Source: Capsaspora owczarzaki ATCC 30864 (lineage: Eukaryota; Opisthokonta; Filasterea). Taken from it: a stretch of DNA of 25,712 nt. The stretch lies in NCBI RefSeq assembly GCF_000151315.2, contig NW_011887301.1:1004175-1029886 (forward strand), given 5' to 3'. How positions within the stretch are numbered: the first letter of the stretch is position 1; each line of letters opens with the position of its first letter. The notes beneath the pieces were generated by a model that saw nothing but the letters and a program-made list of their open reading frames with translations, searched no databases and was not told where the DNA came from. The position numbers and the translations under genes are program-made. Shown piece after piece: positions 1-9,583 of the stretch.

Positions 1-468
1 AGCTCTTTTATTCTGCCATTCCGCACAACGGGAGAGTAATCTAGGGATGTTGTCCCTTACGCTCTGCCGGTGTTAATGGAATGGCTCAAGGGGGGGTGGA
101 TGTGAAGAACGGGAGAGAAAAAGAACAAGAGGGGAGGAGTCGAGAAAACGACAGTTTTACCTTCGACAGATTGGACCACCATCTCTTGTGTGCTGGAAAA
201 CGCGCCAAAGCATTGCAAAATGGTTGGGAACTGCGGCGGAGAAAGACAAAAGAATGAGTTTCGAAAAGAGCAAGGCGGAAAAGACAAGACTCCAAGAAAA
301 AAAAACATAAGAAAACACATACCACAATCTCGAGAACTTCGTTGGGTTACATTGTTGTTTCGTCCAGGATGCACTCTCGTTCAGTCGAAATCTCTTGAGC
401 TTTGTCCAAGAACTCAACTTTTGCCGTCGCACCAACGCGGCCGCTGCCTTGTCCCAGTGATGTTGACG
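1..468 (-). other. Candidate exons of an unidentified gene, cut by the window start
   Basis: The minus strand shows well-formed splice borders. A donor starting GTATGT at 322 pairs with a CCGCAG acceptor ending at 231 (92-nt intron). A 70-nt exon follows at 230-161, then a GTAAAA donor at 160 and a GGCAG acceptor ending at 64. The minus strand is pyrimidine-rich inside both proposed introns. No single frame is convincing. One frame reads protein-like (for example KVEFLDKAQEIS and then EVLEIVFPTILQCFG across the first junction) but holds an in-frame TAA near 350. A second frame stays open through both junctions to position 1 but resembles nothing I know. This may be a real gene with an unrecognised splice choice or a sequence error, or chance. 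I name no product. Confidence 0.25.
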
Positions 469-1539
469 GTGAGTTTCATTTTGCTTTTTTTTGTTTTTAA
501 CATTTGGCACCACCTCCCCGTTACAATTACTTGCTTGCACTTGCATTCTATGCGTGGCAATCTTGTACGCTTGGGGAGAAAAGCAAACAGCAGAGTTTCA
601 CAGGCAACATGTTGACAACCAATCGACATGCCGCAAAAACTCTGTTGACATTTTTTTTTTTTTTTCCTCCTTCCGTTGTTTTTGTTATTTTCTTGGTATA
701 TTGAACTTGTCTCTCATTTATCGTTGACGCTCTTTCCTTGATCTCTTTGTAGGCTTTCGATGGTTGGTTTTCTCGTCGCTGACAAGGTGTTCGACCCATT
801 CGAAAGGTAAACGAGCGCACTTGAGCCATCTCCCAACCCTTGGTACATCCCTCCACCCCCCGACTTTTCATACAACACCACTCCTCGTAATCACACGGCG
901 TTGGTGCATTTTTTTCGGTCGGGGCAAATCACCAAGGCCCGTATCAAAGATTGTGAAACGCTTCCAAGGTCGTTAACGATCGCAACCCGGTGCCTACATT
1001 TGTTTGATACAGATTTTCGTCCTCATCCAAGAAACCTTACAAGGCCAATTCCTGCCATCCACAAGGAATGATGATCATTGTGAGTCCAGATCGGCAGGTC
1101 GCACTCCTTCCGCTTCCTTTCCTGCTCCCTTTGTCGAAGACGCTCCGTATTGCCTGTTTCCTAGTGGCACGGATTTCGTTTTGGCGTTCAAGCGAAGGGA
1201 AGAATACGTCGATCGAAGCAAACTCGTTTTGTTGCAGGGAGTTTCCTTGACTCTGATCAACCCTTCCCTCCGTTCTTTGATCAACATGCTGTTGTCCGGC
1301 CTCTGCTTTTGTTCCTCTTCTCTATTCGTCCGACTTTTCGATCGCTGCTCATTTTCTTTTGTATCTATCGTGCTCTAGATTTCGTTTCACTGCCCTGTTT
1401 CCGCTGTCACCCCAGCCTTTGCCTTTCCCCCCTCCATTTGTATAAAGCACTTATTCTCGACCAAACGAATCCATTTCATACATTCAATGCACTTGGCGTT
1501 TGGTATTCAGAGTGAAAGCACAACATTTCCTTGCACCTT
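469..1539. other. Unassigned region with plus-strand splice-like signals
   Basis: No gene can be identified here. On the plus strand a GTGAGT donor at 469 and a T-rich tract ending in TTTGTAG at 752 would form a 284-nt intron. A second pair, GTAAAC at 807 and GATACAG ending at 1012, would form another of 206 nt. The ORF at 1004-1378 is open for 124 codons but matches no family I recognise. If a plus-strand gene exists it converges on the MMACHC-like gene, whose stop is at 1540. A T-run lies at about 651-666. Confidence 0.2.
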
Positions 1540-2495
1540 TCAGACTGCTGGTTGCGCTTGCTGCCGCTGCTCTGAAGCCAATCGTCGCACTTCTTCCTGC
1601 AAGGCGACCAAGTCTTTTGTATAGTGATATTGGAGCTGGCTGTCAGTGTAGCGATGCTCTTGAGCGTGCGGGGCAGTGATTGCGTTTCGAACATCAATCC
1701 ACCGCTGTGGCGAGCTCAAATGCTGCATCGCAATCGCCATCGCTTCAGCTGCAGCTCCCTCTAGCTCGGGCACTGGATTGGGGACTGGCTGCTGCTGCTG
1801 CTCGGTCGCCTCGAAGGGCACGTCCAGAGAAATGGCCGCTCGGAACGCCACCCACGGACCAAACTGCTGATGAATGCTTAGTACTGTTGTTGGATGGTAA
1901 TACGTGGCTCCCGATACCGAGCCCAGCAATTGAAGGTCGACAAAGTTGGGATGTCCAGAGAAATCGTATCTGTTCGTGTAAGAAGAGCTCGTTCATGAGT
2001 TCGACCAGAAAGCGAACCAGTGTGCTGCAACTTTGAGCTGCCTGTACCGGACACGGGACGATGGTCTGTTGGGCCCAAGGCTGGACAGAGCTTCATCGAT
2101 GACCTGCTTGGTGTACTGTTGGACTGGATTCGCGAACGGCGCGTTGTGGAAATCGCGCTCAACCAAGTAACTCAGGAACGGATTCCACATGGCCTTGGTG
2201 TTCCCGACCAGGACGCCCAATGTCGCTGTGCGTCCAAAGGTTTCCATCAGTCTGTCTGACGGCAGTGGAGCCGTTGGATTCTGGCTGGCATGCTTTTCTT
2301 GCACGGCAGTGTTGTACCTGGGCAGATTGAATCAGAACATTGAACTCACTCGGCGTTTGGTCAACTGGCACGGGTACGTTGCTTCTGCCATCCATCGCGA
2401 GACGCAAACCTCTGCACTTGGAAGGCTTGGATGAGATCAAAGCCATGAGTGCGCAGACTGGCGGCCAACTCTTGGACCAGGCCGACTGAATTCAT
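1540..2495 (-). CDS. MMACHC: MMACHC-like cobalamin trafficking and processing protein (CblC)
   Basis: In animals MMACHC binds incoming cobalamin in the cytosol and removes its upper ligand, by glutathione-dependent dealkylation or reductive decyanation, before delivery to methionine synthase and methylmalonyl-CoA mutase. Three exons, 2495-2410, 2317-2048 and 1969-1540, join in frame through introns with GTTTGC, GTACAG donors and CCCAG, AACAG acceptors, giving 261 residues. Matches to the human protein run in order: the N-terminal GFDLIQAFQVQ stretch, TLGVLVGNT, the PVQQYTKQVI helix, the core VSGATYYHP, then HQQFGPWVAFRAAI and the C-terminal RWIDVRNAIT with a charged helix. The chosen ATG at 2495 sits where the human protein begins its first helix; the frame is open about 30 codons further upstream without another clear ATG. 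It lies 200 bp downstream of the NCA2-like stop on the same strand. The C-terminus is Gln-rich. The family call rests on remembered similarity. Confidence 0.86.
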
Positions 2496-2694
2496 TTGGT
2501 TGTGAAAGTTGGACTGAGCGGCTACACGTCGATCGTCCAGCACTTGGTGGAAACGCGTTGTCGGAATGAAGTTACAGGAGTATCAAGTGCGAACGGAAAG
2601 AGAGGAGAGGGGGAGGGAGGAGAATGATCCAACTGAAATTATTGAAATTATTCTTTCAAACAGATCCACATGCAACCTCGAGCCTCAATCAATG

Positions 2695-5360
2695 TCAGAG
2701 GGAGCTGGGTAGAAGGAATGCATGCGTGCGGTACATCCGGTTGACCACAGCCATGCGCTGGCCAACTTGCTGCTCGTCGAATGATTCAATTTCGCGCAGA
2801 TCCGCGGCAAACTCTGGCGAGTTGATTTCATCTGCCCACGAGTGCAACAGATGCAACGAGACGATAATACTGCCCTCGTCTTCAAACGGAATCACGCCAT
2901 CTGGCATGTTGCTGCGGTTGAGGTGGATTTCCACTTGCCTAAAAGCCAAAAAAAAAAAAGAAAAAAACATTAGCCATGCTCCATCCACCTTGGAATCAAA
3001 ACCTGCTTGCACACACGATCGTACCGAAGGTGTTTGCGAATCTCCTTGTTGACAAAGCGACGGGGAAGCCCTGCGCGGCGCAGGAGGGAATTTTTGATTT
3101 TGATGTAGCCGAGTCGCACAAGCGCAAATGTTGGGACGGCCGTGAGCACTTGAAAGTTCAACTCGTTCGACTTCATGAGCTTGTCGATCGACGTCATTGC
3201 TGTTTCTAAATCCACCTTGGTCCGTTGCACCTGGATGAGGGCCGTGCGGACCAGATTTCCTGCAGTGAGACATGGAGAGTGAGCAATCGAAGGAAAAAAA
3301 AAAATTCACCATCCTGATAGCTTTACCAAAAACGAGACTCTTGTACGGCGTTCGGATGTTGTTTTCATACTCCCGCATGACAACCGAGAGATCGCCTTCA
3401 CGGGCGTTTTGACCAAGCCGACTGAGCGCTTCTTGGTCGATGAGCAACTGGTCTGCAGCGAAATCTTGCACCATGCGCTCGAGCGAGTCGAGGTCGTTTT
3501 GCAGCGACTTGGTGCTAATCAAGGCCATCTGGTTTTCGTCGTAGCGCACCGTTTCGTAGATGCGCTGGACTGGCCGCCACAACCAGTCAGTGGCAAAGCG
3601 GACGGCCGTTTCTTTCGCCTCCAAAGCCCAGCGGAAGAAGTCTTCTCGCCGCGCGTGCCACGTGCGCATCCCCGCAAAAGCGGCCACGGTGCCAACTGCG
3701 GTGGGAATCCAATAGCGCAGAAGCACGCTGGGCATCCCGTGTGTCACCAGTGTGGCATGCGCTCGCGCGCGGTACCCTTCAGCGAGCTTTGGCAGGTTGA
3801 TGATGGCATCCACCAAATCGCCGTATGTCATGTCAGCGGCCTTTTGTCGCTGTTCTGTATGTCCGTCCGTCAGCGCATCCGTGAGAAGGGCTGCAAAGTC
3901 CGTGCAGAAGCGACCGAGCAGTGTGCACAAGGCGCGCTGCTCCTGCGAGAATGCACGCTGGTGTGGGCTGCTTTCGGGAGCAGAACGAGTCTCGTGATCG
4001 AGGCTACCGGCTGCCTTGCTCAGAGGTGTATGAGAATTCGACGCGGATGCCGCTCCCGCAGGACTAGGACTAGCGGTGCCATAATCACTTCCCATTCGCT
4101 CGATTTGAGAGCGCGTCGCCATTGGGACAGACGGCCCAAAAGCACAATGTGCTCTCGCTTCGTTTGGTGAATGACGGCATGGTGTTGGTGAAGCTTGTAG
4201 AATGGGGACAACAGCAGCTCGTGCACAATCCGCGCAAACGTCCAGTTGCGCCGCAACGTGCGACCAAAGCCAAAAATCGTGGCAGGAAGCACTTGGGCGT
4301 AATAAAACCAGGGGTTTGCCTGCTTGTCATTCCAGTAGTCGACATGGCGCTCGAGGGGCAGGGTGAATGCGAGGGCGCTCTTGAAAATGGACTCCCAGAG
4401 CAGCGTGCACGTCTTTGCTGCGGCGAGCAAGATGGTGATGCGCAACCGCATGTCCTGCACGTCGTCGTGGCTTTGATTGAGTGGCATGGGTCCGATGACG
4501 CGCTGGGTGAGACAGGGCGCGTTGGCGTCGATCGAAGCGGTGAGGAGCTCAATCACCGCTTGAACGGAAGCGTTGGAAGCAATCTGGTCGTCCTCGGCAG
4601 ATCCCGCGTTCGGCGCAGACAATCGAGCAACAGCCTCAATCAGCCGTTGTAGCTGTGGAGAATCGCCAACCGCATCGAGGTCACTTGGCGATGGGATGGT
4701 CGCCGTGCCGGCAGGGGACGAGGTGGACGAGGACGAAGCGGACGGCGGCAACGTGGAAGATGCTGAGGCCAACGACGATGACGGCCCTGGCAATGAGGAT
4801 GACGATGCTTGCAGCCAGAGTGACGGCGCGAACGATCCCGGCGATGACGGCAGTGTCTTGAGCGAGGCTGCCTCGACGTGGTGCGCCTCCGACTCGGACG
4901 ATGAGCCAGACGCCAATGACGACGATAAACCAGACGGCAACGCTGACGATGAGCCTGAGGAGGAGGACGCCCCTGCGTTGGACAGCGTGCTTCCATGCTG
5001 GACGATTGCGCGCACAATCGACGTGAGCGACGTGAGCGACGTGAGCGACTCGGACAAGGACGTCAACGCCGACGAGACGGCAGACCCAGCAGCAGCAACA
5101 GGACGACGATGGGCAGCAGCACCCTGCGCAACTGGCTGAGCTGGGTGAGCTGTGACGGAGGGCGACGAGGAGGACGAGGACGTGGACGTGGACGACTTGG
5201 GCGCTGAGAGAGCATCAGCCGCATCAGCAGCAGCAGCATCACGGTGAGCATGGTGCACTGTGGCAATGTGATGGGCTGCGGCGCGTGCTAGTCCGATCGA
5301 CTGCAGCGCTGTGATGTGCTTGAGCATGCGCCGCGAACGCGCTTCAATGGCATCGCTCAT
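2695..5360 (-). CDS. NCA2: NCA2-like mitochondrial protein (nuclear control of ATP synthase 2)
   Basis: In yeast, NCA2 with NCA3 affects expression of the mitochondrial ATP6/ATP8 transcript; the protein is mitochondrial and membrane-bound. The C-terminal half shows the family core: a membrane segment (YWIPTAVGTVAAFAG, about residues 525-539), the block VRYDENQMALISTKSLQNDL, a SLERMV motif, TPYKSLVFG followed by NLVRTALIQVQRTKVD, and MTSIDKLMKSNELNFQ. Exons 3 and 4 are firm: introns are 3326-3260 and 3024-2939. The N-terminal half runs from MSDAIEAR at 5360 through a long Ser/Ala-rich segment to a conserved-looking WNDKQANPWFYYAQVL region. The reading frame changes near 4120-4010. A 74-nt intron, 4088-4015 (GTGATT...GCAAG), restores it and gives 812 residues, but its donor is weak. 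The protein is longer than yeast NCA2 because of the low-complexity segment. It is head-to-head with the WDR45B-like gene. Confidence 0.88.
5022..5048 (+). repeat. Nine-base tandem repeat GACGTGAGC inside the NCA2-like gene
   Basis: Three perfect copies of a nine-base unit (gacgtgagc on the plus strand) lie in the Ser-rich coding segment, where the minus strand reads Leu-Thr-Ser repeats. The unit length keeps the frame. The surrounding 4,700-5,220 is low-complexity Ser/Ala-coding sequence. Confidence 0.8.
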
Positions 5361-5773
5361 TGTTTGGATCAGCAAACAAACAAGCAAAACGACTGAGAAA
5401 ACCTGTCAAGTCCGATTTTGGTTTTTGTTTTTGGTTTTGTTTTTTGTATTTTGTTTTGATTGAATGCAATGGTTTGCCAGCCCTGACTCGTGCTGTTGGG
5501 ACGACTTGTATCACTGTTGCTGTGTCTGCCATCTGCTCGCTCCCTTCATACCACTCTGTTCTGCAAATCCAGACGACGTCCATTGTTTTTAACACTTGTC
5601 GTTCGGAATCTGGCATTTCATGACGTTGATCTGCTTTTCCTATCCAGTCTGAGCACTTCTCAGTCTTTTTTTGTCTTCCCTTTGCACTTTCCCCCCCCCC
5701 CTCTCTCTCTCTCTCTCTCTTCTTCCTTCGTGTCCCTCCAATCAAACTCATTCGAACGCCAACCCGAGCAGCA
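5361..5773. promoter_or_regulatory. Shared divergent promoter region, NCA2-like / WDR45B-like
   Basis: Only 413 bp separate the two divergent start codons. The interval holds a T/G-rich tract (5421-5460) and, next to the plus-strand start, a C-run followed by a CT repeat at 5691-5720. I see no clear TATA box. Both 5' untranslated regions must lie here, so the CT tract may be transcribed leader of the plus-strand gene or core promoter sequence. Confidence 0.6.
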
Positions 5774-8170
5774 ATGAACCTCGGACCGAACAATCCGCAC
5801 CGCAACGGACTTCTCTTTGCAGGCTTCAACCAAGATCAAAGTAAACCCTTCTCTCTCTCTCTCTCTTCCTCAGCAGCGTTTACCCCCGTTTCTAACAAGT
5901 GCTCCATCAGCAACCCCCTCAGCGACGCTTGGACCGGGGGGACGCGTTGGAGTGGAGCAGTGGCTTGTTTGGCTGTCCCTCTCTCTCTCTCTCTCTCTCT
6001 GTCCTCTCTCTCTCTCTTACGCTGTCTCTGCCCGTTCCCTGCTCCACCCTCTTCCATGCTTCTAGTCTTTGCCCCCTTTTCTGGCTATGAGTGCGGCTTG
6101 GAACCCCCCCCCCTTCCCCCTTCCCCCTCTGCCCTCCGTCATGAGGGGCATCAGCTGGACAGCGTCATCAAATGCTTCTTTGTTTTTGTTTCGTTATTAC
6201 CGACCTTTCACATACGGAATACTCACTCGCTACTGCCTATCTTTTGCTACTCCTGAGCTCTTACTAACTCTCCTTTTTTTGCCCTATTTCTCCTCTTCTC
6301 CGCCCTCACGTCGTTTTTGTCTGCTGCCTTTCCTTCTTTCTTTGTGTGTGTGTGTGTGTCTTATCGTGCACAGGCTGCTTTGCCATTGGCATGGAAAATG
6401 GCTTCCGCATCTTCAATGCAGATCCACTCAAGGAAAAGTCGCGTCGCGGTGAGTGTGAAACGCGTCCAGACCAGATATGACTCGCTGCAGCTCATTCATG
6501 CATTTGGGTGTGTGTCTGGTGTGTGTGTGTGCGCGTGTGTGTGTGTGTGTCTGGTGTGGCTGTTGTCATCGGTGGAACGGCAACGCTAACAGACTTTCAG
6601 GACGGCGGCATTGCATACGTCGAAATGCTCTTCCGATGCAACTACCTCGCTCTCGTCGGCGGAGGCAAGACCCCCAAGTTTGCTGCCAACAAGGGTACGA
6701 CGCTTTTTGCGATTGACCTGGTTTTCGCCAATCTTGTGCATTTTTTTGCCGGCGACGATCGATTTTTTGATGGCAGTTTCACTGATCGCCGCTGAGTTTG
6801 CATGGGGTAGTCATGATCTGGGACGACTTGAAGAACAAGTGTGTCATCGAGCTCGAGTTTCGCAGTGAAGTCAAGGCGGTCAAGCTACGAAGAGATCGGT
6901 ATGCGTTGGACAATGTTCTCGTGGGGGGTTCAAAATGCGTGGGAATGGTTTTCCCTCTCACCTCTCTCTCTCTCTCTCTCTCTCTCGCGTTGCCTTCTGT
7001 AGCATTGTGGTCGTTCTCGAAAACAAAATTTTCGTGTACACGTTTACACAGTCGCCACAGCGCCTGCATGTGTTTGAGACTGCAGATAATCCCCGAGGCT
7101 TGTGTGCACTCTGCCCCAGCAGTACGAATGCCATTCTCGCATTCCCTGGCATGCAGCCAGGTCAAGTACAGGTCGTTGATCTGGCCAACTCCTCCAAGCC
7201 GGTGGTGCTGCTGACGGCCCACGAGACTGCTCTCAGCTGCATTGCTTTGAACGACCAAGGCACCAAGCTGGCAACCACCTCCGAAAAGGTGCGTTGTTGC
7301 TCGTGGTTTGTTGTTTTTGCAATGTTGATCGTCAGTCACGCCGAATGCGAGCGATGGGATGTACCCTTGTTCTGACTTTTTGGGATTTTTTTTTTTTTTT
7401 TTGTTTTGGTTTTTTTTTTCATGGTTTTTTGCATCCTACCAGGGAACACTTGTCCGCGTGTTTGACCTCGTACACAACCGTCGCACCATGCAGCTCCGAC
7501 GAGGCGCCGACAAGGCTGTGATTTATTGGTAAGGTGGATTTTCACTCACTCTTTTCTCTTTTTGCCTGGATCTCTTTGCTCTGTGGCTTACATTGCATTT
7601 CGTTTTACATTGGCCCTTGTCCAGCATTAATTTCAATCCAGACTCCACCATGCTCTGTTTGTCCAGTGACAAAGGCACCGTGCATGTCTTCCATGTTGCT
7701 GACAACATTGAAAACAGCAAGAACAAGCAGTCAAGGTGAGCAAGCATTTCTGGTTCTTGTGGCACATGCCTGTGCCACTTTGCTCACCGTCTTTCGTCCC
7801 TCGCTCCCTCCCCCCACCATTGCTTCCTCCTCCAACTACATTTCCTGTCCTTGTGCAGTTTGGCTTCTGCCAAAGAGTTCTTGCCAAATTATTTCAGCTC
7901 GTCGTGGAGCTTTGCAAAATTTGCCGTGCCAGAATCCAAATGTATTTGTGCCTTCAGCAGCAACGATAATGTGATTGGTACGTCGTTTTGAGCAGCGATG
8001 ATGGACAACCTTTGCGGCAAGCGCGTTGACTCTTTTTGTTTCGCCGATCGTGTTCTTTTTCAGCTGTTTGTGCAGATGGCAGCGCTTTCAAGTTTTCCTT
8101 CAATATCAATACTGGCGAGACCAAGCAGGAGAGCTACAAGCACTTTTTGCAAATGGCCGATGATGCATGA
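5774..8170 (+). CDS. WDR45B: WIPI3/WDR45B-like PROPPIN, PI3P-binding autophagy protein
   Basis: PROPPINs are seven-bladed beta-propellers that bind PI3P and PI(3,5)P2 on autophagic membranes. Nine exons are resolved: 5774-5840, 6374-6448, 6593-6694, 6811-6898, 7003-7288, 7443-7528, 7625-7735, 7859-7977 and 8064-8170. They join in frame to 346 residues, close to the 344 of human WIPI3. The match runs end to end: start [20 protein letters not shown], then [53 protein letters not shown] and [19 protein letters not shown]. The lipid-binding LRRG motif is at residues 224-227, followed by IYCINFNPD and [14 protein letters not shown]. It is nearer WIPI3 than WIPI4 because the N-terminus keeps the NPH-NGLL pattern. 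The donors are GTAAAC, GTGAGT, GTACGA, GTATGC, GTGCGT, GTAAGG, GTGAGC and GTACGT. Intron 1 is the longest (533 nt) and is full of CT tracts. Confidence 0.97.
5846..6359 (+). repeat. CT and GT microsatellites in intron 1 of the WDR45B-like gene
   Basis: The intron has CT tracts at about 5850-5869, 5980-6000 and 6004-6017, C-runs near 6105-6125, and a GT tract at about 6341-6358 just before the acceptor. Similar tracts recur in intron 2 (GT, about 6509-6552) and intron 4 (CT, about 6963-6986). Confidence 0.85.
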
Positions 8171-9034
8171 TTTGTCCACAAATACATGTAGTTTTTGCTT
8201 TTAGCTTGAGTCATGCAAGACTATTCCAATACGAAACCCGTTCAGAGAATAGATTGAATGACTTTGAGTGCAAGGGCACATGTAGAATATGAGGGAAAGC
8301 AGACAGTGTTTTTGAAGCGTGAGCACGTACCTGTCCCACTGTTGGGCGCCGCCAATTGTAATACCTTGCAGAGGGCTCGCCAAACGAGGTTCAGCGCCCG
8401 AATTTTTGTGTGATTTCGATTGATTTTACAGGCCAACAACAATAGCAATGCAAAATCAAAGTTGCAAATATTGCTCCCATGTGGTATGCGGTCAAATGGT
8501 TGGACAGCGAGGCATCTGGGGGCGTGTTCTTTGCATTGCTCTGTTGCCGAGGGCCGCAATTCAGGTGTTGTGAGGTTCTTTGGCCCCCTCACTCCTATTT
8601 ATTGCTAAGAAACATATTTCTCATGGAACGAGCAATGTCCGGGGATGCATAGCTCGACTGCTGTTTCGCACCATAGCATGCGACTGATGCATTTGGCGGT
8701 TGGCCATCCATTGTTCCACCCGCTCCTGACAGCGGTGCCGGTCTCAGCAAACTGCTCTGCCAAACTGGCCCTTGTCCAACTTTTTCGCAAAAGAAGCGAC
8801 ATAGCGACAATTTGAGCTGGCACGCGCAAGAAGGGGCAGCCACAGCAGCAATTCCACCCCGCGCTGTTTTCAACGCTTCCCAAGAAATCAATGCAAATGA
8901 GATACTATAATTTAAAAATTGCAAATCTTCAACGCACTCATGAACCAACGGGTAACATTGAGCGAGGGGGAAAATGAGAGTCAAACCTCAAAAAGGTGAG
9001 CAGGTGTTGCCGAGATAGGACCAAAAAGGGCGTA
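8171..9034. other. Gap between convergent WDR45B-like and NDUFAF2-like genes
   Basis: This 864-bp interval separates two stop codons and must contain both 3' untranslated regions. Beyond the weak minus-strand ORF listed separately I see no recognisable gene. Possible splice signals exist, for example a minus-strand GTACGT donor at about 8327 and a plus-strand TTTTACAG acceptor ending at about 8431, but no frame joins into a known protein. No tRNA-like cloverleaf was noticed. Confidence 0.5.
8595..8984 (-). CDS. Weak candidate ORF, no family recognised
   Basis: An open frame of 129 codons has no convincing start. Its last 100 codons (from about FALISWEALK) read more protein-like, ending SYASPDIARSMRNMFLSNK. 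The sequence AATAAA overlaps the last two codons just before the TAG stop, which would be unusual for a polyadenylation signal of the same gene. It begins only about 50 bp beyond the NDUFAF2-like stop on the same strand, so it may simply be 3' untranslated sequence. I cannot name a function. Confidence 0.2.
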   Translation of the reverse strand: MTLIFPLAQCYPLVHECVEDLQFLNYSISFALISWEALKTARGGIAAVAAPSCACQLKLSLCRFFCEKVGQGPVWQSSLLRPAPLSGAGGTMDGQPPNASVACYGAKQQSSYASPDIARSMRNMFLSNK

Positions 9035-9536
9035 CTATCGACGCTCTTGCCCGGGCTGCCACGCTTCTGGCTCAAATTCTGAGCCAGAAGAGCCTTCTGG
9101 TTGTGTTTCTGATGATGCAGGAGCTCCCTTGGCGTTTTGGGCATTGGACTTGTGCTGCCAGGTTCCGACTTGAAAGTTATCGCCAGAGCGCGATGGCGAC
9201 TCTGACTCCTTGGCTCGGAACAGTGGCGCAGCAGCATGCGAGAGACCTGTGCACATAGGTCGACCAGTGAAGGGCAACAACGGACTGTGAGTTGATTTCA
9301 CAGCAGTAAACGAAGGGTGAATGAATACTTGCCTCCAATAGCCAAGCCACCAGACGTGGGTGCAGCACCTCCTGCAACACGAACGGGGTTCAACAAAAGT
9401 TCACACAAACACCAGAATGGGATGAGTATGACAATCCCGATGATCAAAAACAAAAACAAAAACCAACCTTTCGCAACCACTCACCTTCGGCATCCTGTAA
9501 CGCGCCCGAAAGGACAAAATCGTCGCAAATCCCACA

Positions 9537-9583
<47 letters not shown>

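Noticed and set aside
3409-4170. Plus-strand ORF of 253 codons
   Set aside because: It lies opposite conserved NCA2 coding sequence and has no family resemblance; it is an antisense shadow.
4573-5139. Plus-strand acidic ORF of 188 codons rich in Asp
   Set aside because: It is the reverse of the Ser/Ala-rich NCA2 segment; the Asp/Glu bias arises from complementing Ser and Ala codons.
9035-9237. Alternative frame starting at the ATG inside the microexon (MPKEVLHPRL...)
   Set aside because: It stays open, but the other frame continues NDUFAF2 similarity on both sides, including the conserved tail, so the ATG is internal.
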